Counted from the first letter of the stretch, positions 17,159 through 26,730 are shown. The stretch is 64,000 bases of DNA from Bacteroidia bacterium Ga0077558 (GCA_001464625.1 LNFJ01000044.1:1-64000), one strand, 5' to 3'. The notes: generated by a model not told the origin, from the sequence alone. Numbers and translations: made by a program.

Positions 17159-18550
17159 ATGAAAAAAATAATAATTCTCTTTTGTTTTATTGCAGTTATA
17201 CAAACTGCTTATACACAAAAACCAAATGTAGATTCCATACTGCAAAAAGTTGCTATAGAAAAAGATGAAGACAAAAAAGTTGATTTATTGGTAAGTCTTG
17301 TATCCGCAGAAATTAATAATAACCCCGAATGGGCTATTGAAACAGGATTAAAACTATTGAACCAATCAAAAAAAGAAAATAATAACATCGTTCTGTCGGT
17401 TGCTTATTCTTTTTTAGGCCAGGGGTACCGGCTGCTGGGAAACAATATTAAAGCCCTTGATTATCATTTTAAAGGTATTGCTGCGGCAGAAAAAAGTGGC
17501 AACTTATCTACTCTGGCCTTTGCTGAAAATCAAGCGGCACATATTTATAGAGACAGGCAGGAGTATGATAAGGCAATCAGTTTATACCTGTCAGCAACTG
17601 CACATGCAGATAAGGGAAAAAATGAAAAAATAAAAGGTTGGGGGCCTTTAAACCTGGGGGCCACCTATCTTGCTACCAATAATTTAGACTCATCGCTGAT
17701 GTATTCACAGAGGTGTTATGAAAATGCTGTTCGTTTAAAAGTTACTACTAACCTCTCTTTTCTATTTACAAACCTTGGTGGCGTACAAAGTAAAATGGGC
17801 AATGCCCCGCTTGCTGTTAGTTATTTTAATATGGCAATAAATCAAAGCCTTGGTACATCTAATATCAGGTATCTCAATTTGGCTTACACAGGTTTGGCAG
17901 ATCATTATCATCGATTTAAACAGACCGATTCCAGTGTATTCTATGCAAAAAAAGCAATTGCAGTGGTTAACAATACTTCGTTCTTTTACCTGAGCAGCAA
18001 ATCAGCACAATTGCTTACAGATATTTATGAAAAAACAAATTGCGACAGCACTTTGAAGTACGCAAAAGTTTATAAAACAGCTGCTGATTCATTAAACAGC
18101 AGTAAGGCCAATCAGCAAATACAATTAATGACATTTGAAGAAGATCTGCGGCAGCAGGAAGCGGCGGCAGAAAAAATAAAAGAAGAACAACAGAGAAAAC
18201 AAAATATTCAGTATGCTTTATTAGCTCTCGGTATCCTAACATTCATCATTACATTTCTATTACTCAGCCGTCGCCATATCACCAATACAAAATTGATACA
18301 GTTTCTCGGCGTAGTAGCTTTATTGGTTGTCTTTGAATTTTTAAACTTATTACTCCATCCATTTTTAGAACGCATCACCCATCATAATCCTATTCTCATG
18401 TTATTGGCATTGGTTTGTATTGCGGCATTACTCGTTCCCCTGCATCATAAATTAGAAAAATGGGCTACGCATAAACTCGTAGAAAAAAATAAGCAAATAC
18501 GACTAGCCAACGCAAAAAAAACTATTGAGGAATTAGAAAAAAGCGAATGA
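17159..18550 (+). CDS. TPR protein with C-terminal membrane helices
   Basis: 463 residues: signal peptide 1-19 (TAYTQ), five or so TPR-like helical pairs to about residue 310 (for example NNIKALDYHFKGIAAAEKSG and EYDKAISLYLSATAHA), a coiled-coil segment rich in Q, E and K (about 325-350), then three transmembrane helices (about 352-440) and a short charged cytosolic tail (KKTIEELEKSE). The layout matches the sensor part of Bacteroidota TPR histidine kinases or LytTR regulators but the output domain is missing. It starts 7 nt after the deiminase stop, so the two are very likely co-expressed. Confidence 0.8.
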   Translation: MKKIIILFCFIAVIQTAYTQKPNVDSILQKVAIEKDEDKKVDLLVSLVSAEINNNPEWAIETGLKLLNQSKKENNNIVLSVAYSFLGQGYRLLGNNIKALDYHFKGIAAAEKSGNLSTLAFAENQAAHIYRDRQEYDKAISLYLSATAHADKGKNEKIKGWGPLNLGATYLATNNLDSSLMYSQRCYENAVRLKVTTNLSFLFTNLGGVQSKMGNAPLAVSYFNMAINQSLGTSNIRYLNLAYTGLADHYHRFKQTDSSVFYAKKAIAVVNNTSFFYLSSKSAQLLTDIYEKTNCDSTLKYAKVYKTAADSLNSSKANQQIQLMTFEEDLRQQEAAAEKIKEEQQRKQNIQYALLALGILTFIITFLLLSRRHITNTKLIQFLGVVALLVVFEFLNLLLHPFLERITHHNPILMLLALVCIAALLVPLHHKLEKWATHKLVEKNKQIRLANAKKTIEELEKSE

Positions 18551-18777
18551 CCGTTACAGAATGATACCTTTTTATTTAATTCGCTTAAAAGCAATTGTTT
18601 ATATTTTTTTATATCCACATTTTTGCTTCGAAATTTTTAAGAAATTGATTAAATAAAATTTGTTACTTATTTTTCCAGATATTCCTTACCAGAAGTAAAG
18701 CAATTACTAAAGTCTGATTTAAGCAACCGTGTGTCACCGAAAGCCATCATTGTAACTCTTAAATTGTAAACTCTCCC

Positions 18778-20763
18778 ATGAAAAAAATCCTCACTATTAG
18801 TATCGTTCTGCTATTTGCCAATTCCTTGTTTGCACAAAAAGGTAAAGGCAAGAAAAAAGACGACGATAAAGTAAAAGTTATAGAAGTACCAGTTCCGGTA
18901 TTTGGTAAAGTAGATAAGGCAGAGCTGGAAATGAAGCAATGTGAATTTGATGAAAAAGCCGAAGCATTGGTGTTGTTAGATGATGGCGAGCTAAGTTACA
19001 TTCCCGGGTTTGGTATGGAATTAAGAAGAACAGTAAGAATTAAAATACTTTCTGATAAAGGATTGGATTGGGCCAATGTTCATCTTCCGTTTAGAAGCGA
19101 AGGAAACGCACAGGAAATTACCGGGCTTGAAGCACAAACTCACAACCTTGATAATAACGGAAACGTAGTTGTATCAAAAGTTGAAAAGAAACTTATTTAC
19201 GATAAAAAAATAAATAAAAAATCTTCTGAAAAGGTATTCACTTTTCCTGAGGCTAAAGTAGGCTCCGTTATTGAATACAAGTTTAAACATAAAGGAATAG
19301 GATTGATAGATTGGTATTTTCAACGATCTATTCCTGTTAAATACAGCCGCTTTGTTACAGACTTTCCCACAGAAATAGAAGTTAGCGTTGTCCCACATTG
19401 TTCTGGCTCATATACCAGCAGTTCGGAAGACAAAGATGTTCGAACTATGAAAAAATATTCCATGAGCAATGTGCCAGCGTTTCGGGATGAACCTTTTATT
19501 GTAAATGAAGATTTTTATCGGGATAGGCTGGAAACGAGAGTTGTTGCATTTACAATAAATGGTCGTCGTGAAAGCAGAATTGCTAACTGGGTGCAGGTAA
19601 TTAAATATTTAATGGAAGAAGAAGATTTTGGGGTACAGGTGAAAAAAAATATTCCCCGTACGGCAGATTTAGATGAAAAATTAAAAACTGTTACAGCTCC
19701 TTATCAAAGAATGAAAACCATATATGAATATGTGCAGGATAATATGCAATGGAATGAGTATAAAGGTATATGGGCCCTGGATGGCGTGAAAGCCGCCTGG
19801 AAAGATAAAAAAGGAACCCTGGGTGAGATAAATCTCATACTTGTTAACTTACTTAAAGATGCAGGGCTTAATGCGCATCCGGTATTGGTAAGTACACACC
19901 AAAACGGTATTGTAAATACCACCAATGCAGGCACCTACGAGTATCCCGGCTTCAACCAGTTTGATAAAGTAATGGCATTTGTTGAAATAGGCAAAAAGGT
20001 ATATGTGCTCGATGCTACAGAAAAAGACATCCCGGTTCATCTTTATCCTCCGGATATTTTGGCCACTGAGGGTCTGCTCATTGAAAAAATTGAGACTTAT
20101 GATTGGGGATGGAGGAGTTTGTGGAATGATGAGTTTGCAGCAAAAACAACCATACAGGTAATTGCAGAAATAGATTCTACAGGTAGTATGAAGGGCGATG
20201 CAACGATAACAAGTATGGATTATGCCCGATTAGAAAAACTTCCCACTGTTAAAAAAGGAAAAGATAAGTATACAGAAAAGTATATCACAGGCCTCAATGA
20301 AGGCATGACCGTTGAAGAAGTACTGTTTGAAAATCTTGAATCTGACAGCTTGCCATTAATACAGAAAATAAAATTTACACAACCATTAAATTCAGCCGGA
20401 GAGTACACTTATTTTTCATCCAACATACTTTCTGGCTTAGAAAAAAATCCATTTGTTGCGGACAGTCGTTTATCGGATGTATTTTTTGGATACAATCAGA
20501 GTTACCTCATGTTGGGAAATTTTTTGCTTCCTGAAGGGTATGAACTTGAAACACCACCGAAGAATATTAAAATGATTATGGCAGACACCAGTATTACTAT
20601 ATCAAGAATAGCACAGGTAGCAGGCGAGCAGTTAATGACCAAAGTACTGATTGAATTCAAAAAACCTATTTACCGGGTTAGTCAATATGCGGAGCTAAAT
20701 GAGTTTTATAAAGTACTTTTTGAATTGCTGAACGAACAGTTTGTAATCAGGAAAAAGAAATAA
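18778..20763 (+). CDS. exported DUF3857 protein, transglutaminase fold without catalytic Cys
   Basis: 661 residues: signal peptide (LFAQ, about 1-19), a Lys-rich stretch, a DUF3857 beta domain (about 40-260), then a transglutaminase-like core. Where the active paralogue next door has YGDCKAL, this protein has GTLGEIN, and FNHV is replaced by FDKV, so both catalytic Cys and His are gone; LDATEKD keeps the Asp region. It is therefore probably a non-enzymatic relative that binds rather than cuts or crosslinks. It stands 21 nt upstream of the active-type paralogue, suggesting a functional pair in the periplasm. Confidence 0.83.
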   Translation: MKKILTISIVLLFANSLFAQKGKGKKKDDDKVKVIEVPVPVFGKVDKAELEMKQCEFDEKAEALVLLDDGELSYIPGFGMELRRTVRIKILSDKGLDWANVHLPFRSEGNAQEITGLEAQTHNLDNNGNVVVSKVEKKLIYDKKINKKSSEKVFTFPEAKVGSVIEYKFKHKGIGLIDWYFQRSIPVKYSRFVTDFPTEIEVSVVPHCSGSYTSSSEDKDVRTMKKYSMSNVPAFRDEPFIVNEDFYRDRLETRVVAFTINGRRESRIANWVQVIKYLMEEEDFGVQVKKNIPRTADLDEKLKTVTAPYQRMKTIYEYVQDNMQWNEYKGIWALDGVKAAWKDKKGTLGEINLILVNLLKDAGLNAHPVLVSTHQNGIVNTTNAGTYEYPGFNQFDKVMAFVEIGKKVYVLDATEKDIPVHLYPPDILATEGLLIEKIETYDWGWRSLWNDEFAAKTTIQVIAEIDSTGSMKGDATITSMDYARLEKLPTVKKGKDKYTEKYITGLNEGMTVEEVLFENLESDSLPLIQKIKFTQPLNSAGEYTYFSSNILSGLEKNPFVADSRLSDVFFGYNQSYLMLGNFLLPEGYELETPPKNIKMIMADTSITISRIAQVAGEQLMTKVLIEFKKPIYRVSQYAELNEFYKVLFELLNEQFVIRKKK

Positions 20764-20784
20764 TTTTTTGGCTAAAGCAGAATA

Positions 20785-22704
20785 ATGAAAAAGATTTTTT
20801 GGGGAGTAGCACTTTTTTTAACCCTGATTCAGGTATCTGTATCAGCTCAGCCCGGCGCTTACAGTCTTGCAAGTGTAGCTGATGTCGTAAAAAACAAAGC
20901 TGCTGTAATAACACATTTGGAAAACATAACGGTAGAAGCAGAGAATAGCGAAAGAATTATTGTAACTGTTCATAAAATTTTTACCGTAGTTAATGAGGAT
21001 GGAAAAGATGCACTACTATTTAATGAGTACAGCTCAAAATATGTTTCGTTAGAAGATGCGGAAATAAAAGTGTACGACGCCATGGGCAAACAAACCGGCA
21101 AGTACAAACAAAAAGAAATGTCGACCGTCGCAATCGGTGAAGGACTTATTGAAGACGGCTATGTAACCTATGCCCGTATTTCAACTGCTGCATATCCAAT
21201 TACCGTTGAAGTGAAATATCAACAGAAAATAAAAAGTACACTTAGCTTTCCTGACTTTAGATTTATAAAACCTAAAGAAGGAGTTGTGGAATCCAACTAC
21301 ACCATCAAAGCTCCTGCAGAACTGGGCATAAGGTATAAAGCCAAAAACACATCTATACAACCTGTAGTAGCGGATGATGGAAAATATAAAATCTACAAAT
21401 GGTCAGTAAAAAATTTATCACCTATAGAATATGAAGAAGGTTCTGTTTCAAGCAGAGACCGTTATCCCCATGTTATGATAGTATCAGATAAATTTTCACA
21501 TTATGGATTTGAAGGCAACCTTTCTACCTGGAAAAACTTTGGCGGCTGGATTAAAAATTTATACGAAGGGCTTGATATTTTGCCCGCAGAAAGACAGCAA
21601 TTTTTCGAATCATTAACAAAAGATGCCCCCAATGATAAAGAAAAAATAAAACGCATATATAATTATATGCAGCAAAATTTCAGGTATGTAAGTATACAGT
21701 TGGGCATTGGCGGACTAAGACCTTTTTCAGCTGATTTTACCGATAAGAAAAAGTATGGCGATTGTAAAGCCCTCAGCAATTACATGAAGGCAGCTTTAAA
21801 AACCATTGGTATCAATAGCCATGTCGCCATTATAAATGCAGCGTATAACGAGGAACCGGTTGATGCTGATTTTCCTGCCAATAATTTTAATCATGTAATA
21901 CTTTGTGTGCCGGCACCAAAAGATTCAATATGGCTGGAGTGTACCAGCTCAACTGCTGAGTTTGACGAACTGGGAACCTTTACCGAAAATAGAAACGCAT
22001 TACTAATTACCGACGATGGCGGTGTATTAGTGGCTACACCAAAAAGTAATTCCTTTGCTAATACACTCTCCAGTCATACTACGGTAACAATGGATAATGA
22101 TTTGTCTGGTTTAACAGAAACTGTTTTTAGCGCAAAAGGATCTTTTAAAGAGCTTATGAACGATATTTTAAAAGACACTAAAGACAATCAGAAACAAGCA
22201 CTGGTCTTTTATTTTGGTTTCAAACAGCCTGATGGATTTATTTTTAGCAAAGAAGATGCTGCAGATATTCATAAAACAAAACTAAGAATGGCCTTATCTA
22301 AAGTGCCGGAGTTTACTGCAGGCGAAAAATTATTTATCAATCCCAGAACATATAAATTATGGTCATCAACACTTCCAAAAGCTGATAACAGAAAACTAGA
22401 TTTTTATTTTCGTTACCCGTTTGAAAAAAATGACACTACTATTTTAAAACTCCCTGCCGGAACAAAGATTGATGCACTCCCAAAAGAAAATAAATTTAGT
22501 TGCAGCTATGCTACTTACCATTCATCTTTTTGGTTCAATGAATCAGAAAATTCTGTTTACGCTGCCACCTCATTAATCCTTAAACATCATAAAATTCTTG
22601 CTGCGGATTATGCATCCGTAAAAAAGTTTTTTGGGGATATACAGCAAGATCACTCACAAAAAATAGTAGTATTAAAACCTGCGGGAGAGAAGAAAGGTTT
22701 TTAG
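20785..22704 (+). CDS. exported DUF3857/transglutaminase-like protein
   Basis: 639 residues: signal peptide 1-21 (VSAQ), DUF3857 domain (about 45-250) and a transglutaminase-like cysteine protease fold with YGDCKALSNY (Cys327) and NHVIL (His370); the third position is WLECTSS. Such proteins can be amidases or peptidases acting on exported peptides or cell-wall material, but none is well characterised. The C-terminal ~200 residues form a beta-rich tail. The pairing with the degenerate copy upstream recurs in this phylum as far as I recall. Confidence 0.85.
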   Translation: MKKIFWGVALFLTLIQVSVSAQPGAYSLASVADVVKNKAAVITHLENITVEAENSERIIVTVHKIFTVVNEDGKDALLFNEYSSKYVSLEDAEIKVYDAMGKQTGKYKQKEMSTVAIGEGLIEDGYVTYARISTAAYPITVEVKYQQKIKSTLSFPDFRFIKPKEGVVESNYTIKAPAELGIRYKAKNTSIQPVVADDGKYKIYKWSVKNLSPIEYEEGSVSSRDRYPHVMIVSDKFSHYGFEGNLSTWKNFGGWIKNLYEGLDILPAERQQFFESLTKDAPNDKEKIKRIYNYMQQNFRYVSIQLGIGGLRPFSADFTDKKKYGDCKALSNYMKAALKTIGINSHVAIINAAYNEEPVDADFPANNFNHVILCVPAPKDSIWLECTSSTAEFDELGTFTENRNALLITDDGGVLVATPKSNSFANTLSSHTTVTMDNDLSGLTETVFSAKGSFKELMNDILKDTKDNQKQALVFYFGFKQPDGFIFSKEDAADIHKTKLRMALSKVPEFTAGEKLFINPRTYKLWSSTLPKADNRKLDFYFRYPFEKNDTTILKLPAGTKIDALPKENKFSCSYATYHSSFWFNESENSVYAATSLILKHHKILAADYASVKKFFGDIQQDHSQKIVVLKPAGEKKGF

Positions 22705-22789
22705 TTGCTAAAGTATTGCAACACCCAATAGCAAACTAAACAGAAACTATCATTGTAGAAAAGAAGAAAATAATTCTTAACTTTTCCGC

Positions 22790-25003
22790 ATGAAAAAAAT
22801 CATGCTTTTCTTACTTCTACCCATTCAATTATTTTCTCAGTCATTTTCCAAAGAAGAAATTGCCCGTTGGGAAAAACAATCAAAAAATGTTACGATTATC
22901 CGTGACAACTGGGGCATTCCTCATATTTATGGAAAATCTGATGCAGATGCTGTTTTTGGTTTATTATATGCGCAATGCGAAGATGATTTTAAACGGGTAG
23001 AGATGAACTACATTGAAAAGCTGGGAAGAATGAGTGAGGTAAAAGGCGAAAGTTCTTTGCAGGATGATCTATACATTAAACTAATTATTGATTCTGCCGA
23101 AGCGGTGGCTGATTATAAAAAAAGTCCCCTATGGTTGCAAAAATTATTGAATGCATATGCAGATGGCATTAATTATTATCTCTACAAACATCCGGAAGTA
23201 AAACCAGCATTGCTTTCCCGTTTCAAACCCTGGTACCAGTTATTGTGGACCGATGGCAGTATTGGTGCTATTAGCACCGGCGATATAACGGAGAATGATG
23301 TTAAGAAATTCTATCTCGGTGATACAGCTCCAACTATTGCAAAAGCAAAGGATTTTTTTGAAGAGCAAACCATCGGCTCAAATGGTTTCGCTATTGCACC
23401 TTCCAAAACCGCATCAGGCAATGCAATTCTATATATCAATCCACATGTAACTTTTTATTTCCGGCCGGAAGTGCAGGTAGTAAGTGAGGAAGGATTGAAT
23501 GTGTATGGTGCTGTTACCTGGGGACAGTTTTTCGTTTACCAGGGCTTCAATCAATATTGCGGATGGATGCATACATCAGGCAATATGGATGTAGCAGATA
23601 TGTACCAAGAAAAAATTGTAAAAAAGAACGGCAAGTTATTTTATGAGTACAACAAAGTGTTGAAACCTGTTACCCAAAAAATTATTACACTTCGCTATAA
23701 GAAAGATGATGTAATTCATACCAAAGCCATTACTACCTATTATACACATCATGGCCCTATCATGGCCAATCGCAACGGGCAGTGGATAAGTGTAAGAGGC
23801 TATAATCGTTCCTTACAAAGTTTGATGCAAAGTTTTCTGAGAACCAAAACAAAGGGGTTAGAAGATTACAAAAAGAATATGGCCATGCTTGCCAATACGT
23901 CTAACAACACGGTGTTTGCAGACAACAAAGGGAATATTGCTTACTGGCATGGAAACTATATGCCCCGCAGAGATAAAAAATTAAACTGGAGTTTGGCTGT
24001 TGATGGTACCACATCGGCTACTGAATGGAAAGGCTTGCATCCATTAAACGAAACTGTACATGTATATAACCCGGCAACCGGATGGATACAAAATTGCAAC
24101 TCCACTCCTTTTACTGTTTCAGGTGCCAGCAGTCCAAAAAAAGAAAACTACCCGGCTTACATGGCACCCGATGGTGAAAATTTCCGGGGTATTAATGCGG
24201 CAAGAGTTTTAGCTAATGAAAATAAATTTACTATCGATAAAACAATTGCAGCGGGATACGATAAAAAACTTTCCGCTATGGAAGTTTTAATTCCGGCATT
24301 GGTGAATTCCTTTGAAAAAAATATTCCTGCCACAGATACTTTATATGCCGTTTTAGCGGAGCCAATTCAGTTATTAAAAAACTGGGATTTCAATTCATCT
24401 GAAAGTTCAATTGCTACTACAGTAGCTATAGAATGGGCACAAAAACTAACCGCTTCTATTCAACGGGTGTATATTGATGAGGGTTGGGATGACCAGGTAA
24501 CCTTAGTAAAAAAATTCGCTGCTACAGCATCCGTTCAGGAATTACTTCCGCCATTGGTTGCAGTAATAAAAGAGTTGGCTACTAAATTTGGTACCTGGAA
24601 AATGCCCTGGGGAGACATTAATCGTTACCAACGCATCTCCGGCGATATTGTACAGAAATATAAAGACGACCAGCCAAGTTTTCCGGTTGGGTTTGCTTCT
24701 GCATCCTGGGGGCAGTTACCTTCATATAATAGCCGTTATTATTCTGGTACAAATAAACGATACGGAGTAAGTGGTAATAGTTTTATTTGTGCTGTAGAAT
24801 TTGGCGAAAAAATAAAAGCAAAATCATTATTAGCGGGAGGTAACAGTGGTGATCCAAACTCCAAACATTTTACCGACCAATTAGAAATGTACACCAAAGG
24901 ACAATTCAAGGATGTATTGTTTTATAAAGAAGATGTGCTGAAAAATGCAGAGAGAAAGTATCATCCAGGAGGAAGTTTTATTTTTATTGAAAAATTAAAA
25001 TAG
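22790..25003 (+). CDS. penicillin acylase family Ntn hydrolase
   Basis: 737 residues: signal peptide (IQLFSQ, 1-17), alpha chain, and beta chain starting at the N-terminal nucleophile S197 in TIGSNGFAI, which is preceded by Gly as needed for autocleavage. RDNWGIPHIYG near 38-48 is the typical alpha-chain motif. The family cleaves amide bonds of acylated compounds (penicillins, N-acyl-homoserine lactones, N-acyl amino acids) in the periplasm. A role in quorum quenching or peptide scavenging is possible but not shown. A near-consensus promoter box (TAACTTTT, 22778-22785) sits just before the ATG. The next gene starts one base after its stop. Confidence 0.9.
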   Translation: MKKIMLFLLLPIQLFSQSFSKEEIARWEKQSKNVTIIRDNWGIPHIYGKSDADAVFGLLYAQCEDDFKRVEMNYIEKLGRMSEVKGESSLQDDLYIKLIIDSAEAVADYKKSPLWLQKLLNAYADGINYYLYKHPEVKPALLSRFKPWYQLLWTDGSIGAISTGDITENDVKKFYLGDTAPTIAKAKDFFEEQTIGSNGFAIAPSKTASGNAILYINPHVTFYFRPEVQVVSEEGLNVYGAVTWGQFFVYQGFNQYCGWMHTSGNMDVADMYQEKIVKKNGKLFYEYNKVLKPVTQKIITLRYKKDDVIHTKAITTYYTHHGPIMANRNGQWISVRGYNRSLQSLMQSFLRTKTKGLEDYKKNMAMLANTSNNTVFADNKGNIAYWHGNYMPRRDKKLNWSLAVDGTTSATEWKGLHPLNETVHVYNPATGWIQNCNSTPFTVSGASSPKKENYPAYMAPDGENFRGINAARVLANENKFTIDKTIAAGYDKKLSAMEVLIPALVNSFEKNIPATDTLYAVLAEPIQLLKNWDFNSSESSIATTVAIEWAQKLTASIQRVYIDEGWDDQVTLVKKFAATASVQELLPPLVAVIKELATKFGTWKMPWGDINRYQRISGDIVQKYKDDQPSFPVGFASASWGQLPSYNSRYYSGTNKRYGVSGNSFICAVEFGEKIKAKSLLAGGNSGDPNSKHFTDQLEMYTKGQFKDVLFYKEDVLKNAERKYHPGGSFIFIEKLK

Positions 25004-25004
25004 T

Positions 25005-25550
25005 ATGGATCAAACAATACTTGGCATTGGCACAAGATTACAGCACACCCAACACGGTCCCGGTGTGATAGTCGGTATTAAATACGCTACCTATATTATT
25101 TCTTTTATTAATGCAGGTATTAAAGAAATAGATAAAACAGATGATAAGCTGGATGAAATAATACCCGAAAATGTAACGGTTGAAGTTGAAACCCATTCAG
25201 AAGTGGAAAAATCGCTACTTAAAATATTACGTCTCTGGGGCGGCATTACCGAAAATGTTCCGCTGGGCGATAAATGGATAAAAGGAATGATGTTGCTGCA
25301 ACCTGCAGATAAAAGTTTAAAGCCGAAAGAAATTCCGGTTGAAGATTTCTTTCATAAAATTGTGATGCTGCGTGACAGGCTAAGGGTGTTGGAACAAAAC
25401 ATCAATAGCAACAAAACGCTTACTGATGAAGAGAAAGTAAATATCCAGCAATACATTACCCGCTGTTATGGATCATTGACTACATTCAATGTATTTTTTA
25501 AAAACAAAGAGCAATTCTTCGTAGGTGATAAAAGCAACAGGGATGAATAA
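25005..25550 (+). CDS. conserved cytosolic protein with N-terminal Tudor-like/CarD-like segment
   Basis: 181 residues, no signal peptide. Residues 5-45 (GIGTRLQHTQHGPGVIVGI) resemble the small beta-barrel that opens CarD/UvrD-C and related proteins (pattern GxxVxHxxxGxGxV). The rest is helical and charged, with LLKILRLWGG near 70. I cannot assign a function. It follows the acylase with a single base between stop and start, so translational coupling is likely although the proteins act in different compartments. Confidence 0.75.
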   Translation: MDQTILGIGTRLQHTQHGPGVIVGIKYATYIISFINAGIKEIDKTDDKLDEIIPENVTVEVETHSEVEKSLLKILRLWGGITENVPLGDKWIKGMMLLQPADKSLKPKEIPVEDFFHKIVMLRDRLRVLEQNINSNKTLTDEEKVNIQQYITRCYGSLTTFNVFFKNKEQFFVGDKSNRDE

Positions 25551-25561
25551 TCATCCCTGTT
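25536..25561. terminator. hairpin between convergent genes
   Basis: AACAGGGATGA (25536-25546), loop ATAA, TCATCCCTGTT (25551-25561) form an 11-bp perfect stem that includes the stop codon of the upstream gene. It lies between the rightward gene ending at 25550 and the leftward gene ending at 25584, so it may stop both transcripts, although the T-run is weak. Confidence 0.65.
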
Positions 25562-25583
25562 ATTAATATACTTCAAAGCCAGA

Positions 25584-25793
25584 TCATTGCTTTTTTGTAG
25601 GACAGGTATTCAAACCCACCAATGCATACAGTGGGCAAAAACTAACAAGGCTGGTTAATACAAATACAGCACCGAGTATAACCAGTACAAGGCCTAATAC
25701 ACCTGTTACTGTACCGCTGAAATACAAGTAAGCAAATACAGCAGCTAATAATACTCTGATAATACGGTCAATGTTTCCCATATTTGGTTTCAT
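25584..25793 (-). CDS. DUF2892 membrane protein
   Basis: 69 residues with NMGNIDRIIR at the start, two transmembrane helices and the SFCPLYALVGLNTC segment, which together define the DUF2892 (YgaP membrane-part-like) family. In other bacteria such genes accompany rhodanese-type sulfurtransferases or stress regulators; no rhodanese is present here. A Crp/Fnr gene lies upstream on the same strand and a CRP-like palindrome precedes this gene and the small frame before it. Confidence 0.88.
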   Translation of the reverse strand: MKPNMGNIDRIIRVLLAAVFAYLYFSGTVTGVLGLVLVILGAVFVLTSLVSFCPLYALVGLNTCPTKKQ

Positions 25794-25809
25794 AATAATG
25801 ATTTTTAGT

Positions 25810-25902
25810 TTAAAAAAATTGAATAAGTAGTATCAAACCAGTTATGATTGTGAGGCAAAGCAGGCAAACAAGTACCAGCTTTAACCATTTTTTCTTTTTC
25901 AT
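25810..25902 (-). CDS. predicted 30-residue hydrophobic peptide
   Basis: A frame of 30 codons starts at the ATG at 25902: a very basic head (MKKKKWLK) and one hydrophobic helix (LVLVCLLCLTIITGLILLIQFF) ending at the stop. It sits 16 nt upstream of the DUF2892 gene on the same strand and downstream of the predicted regulatory palindrome, so it would be the first gene of that transcript. Head-plus-helix layout supports a small membrane protein; no homologue is recognised. Confidence 0.5.
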   Translation of the reverse strand: MKKKKWLKLVLVCLLCLTIITGLILLIQFF

Positions 25903-25918
25903 ATCCTTGTTGATGAAG

Positions 25919-25964
25919 TAAAAGTAGCTAGAAGCGAAGATGTGAAGCGGTGACCAGCGTCACC
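25919..25964 (-). promoter_or_regulatory. CRP/FNR-type operator with a near-consensus -7 box
   Basis: On either strand 25949-25964 reads GGTGAC, four bases, GTCACC: a perfect palindrome with the half-sites GGTGA and TCACC separated by six bases, the same geometry as the CRP site TGTGA-N6-TCACA. On the minus strand a near-consensus -7 box (TACTTTTA, 25919-25926) follows, putting the palindrome about 40-45 bases upstream of the expected start of transcription, a class II activator position. It begins 4 bp beyond the stop codon of the Crp/Fnr gene. Confidence 0.65.
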
Positions 25965-25967
25965 AAT

Positions 25968-26597
25968 TTAAATAATTTCAATACCCCCCTCTATTTGCCG
26001 GATTTTTCCCTCCTGCTCCAGCTTTTTTAATATTCTTGTTACAACCTCTCTGGCAGTTCCCAGTTCTGTTGCAATTTGCTTGTGCCGGATATTTAAAATT
26101 CTCTCTTCTTTTATTTTACTTTTCTCTGATAAATAATTGTACACTCGTTGGTCCATTCGGCCAAAAAGCAGGGAATTAATCATATCGAGCATCTCGGTGT
26201 AGCGAAGATTGTACTGCTGATAAAAAAGTTCATTGATGGCGGGATATTGTTTTACCCAAACATTCAATTTATCTGTTGGCAACAAAAGTAGCAGAGATGG
26301 CTCTTCTGTAATTGCATAAATGCGGCTGGGAGAATTTGTCAATCCCGCAGAAAAAGACATGATACAGCTTTGTGTGGAGCCAATATAATATAACAGTAAT
26401 TCCTTGTCCTCAATGCTGGTAAAAACTTTTACCAATCCTTCCAAAACGATGGGTATCATTTTTACATACTGCCCTTCTTTTAGTATTTCCATACCCGCAG
26501 GCAAATCTTTAATCACACCACTTGCTGCAATTACTTCTAATAGTTCTTCATTAAAAGAAGGCAGAAACGGTTTTATTTCTTCAATACTGATTGGCAT
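25968..26597 (-). CDS. Crp/Fnr family transcription regulator
   Basis: 209 residues: cyclic-nucleotide-binding-type beta barrel (about 15-120, with LPAGMEILKEGQYVKMIPIVLEGLVKV) and a C-terminal winged helix (HKQIATELGTAREVVTRILKKLEQEG, about 168-194). There is no N-terminal Cys cluster, so it is not an FNR-type iron-sulfur sensor, and the ligand site is not a clear cAMP pocket. It probably controls the small membrane genes directly downstream through the palindrome at 25949-25964. Divergent from the DUF418 gene by 133 bp. Confidence 0.92.
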   Translation of the reverse strand: MPISIEEIKPFLPSFNEELLEVIAASGVIKDLPAGMEILKEGQYVKMIPIVLEGLVKVFTSIEDKELLLYYIGSTQSCIMSFSAGLTNSPSRIYAITEEPSLLLLLPTDKLNVWVKQYPAINELFYQQYNLRYTEMLDMINSLLFGRMDQRVYNYLSEKSKIKEERILNIRHKQIATELGTAREVVTRILKKLEQEGKIRQIEGGIEII

Positions 26598-26730
26598 AAG
26601 TTATATAGGTATTAAAGCTACATAAACTATTACGTAGGGTGAGCAGGATTAAGGAATATATTTTGTACTTTACGTCACTCTTTTTTATTTTCTTTTCCTA
26701 CAATATAGCTTTAACCAACAACCACTTCTT

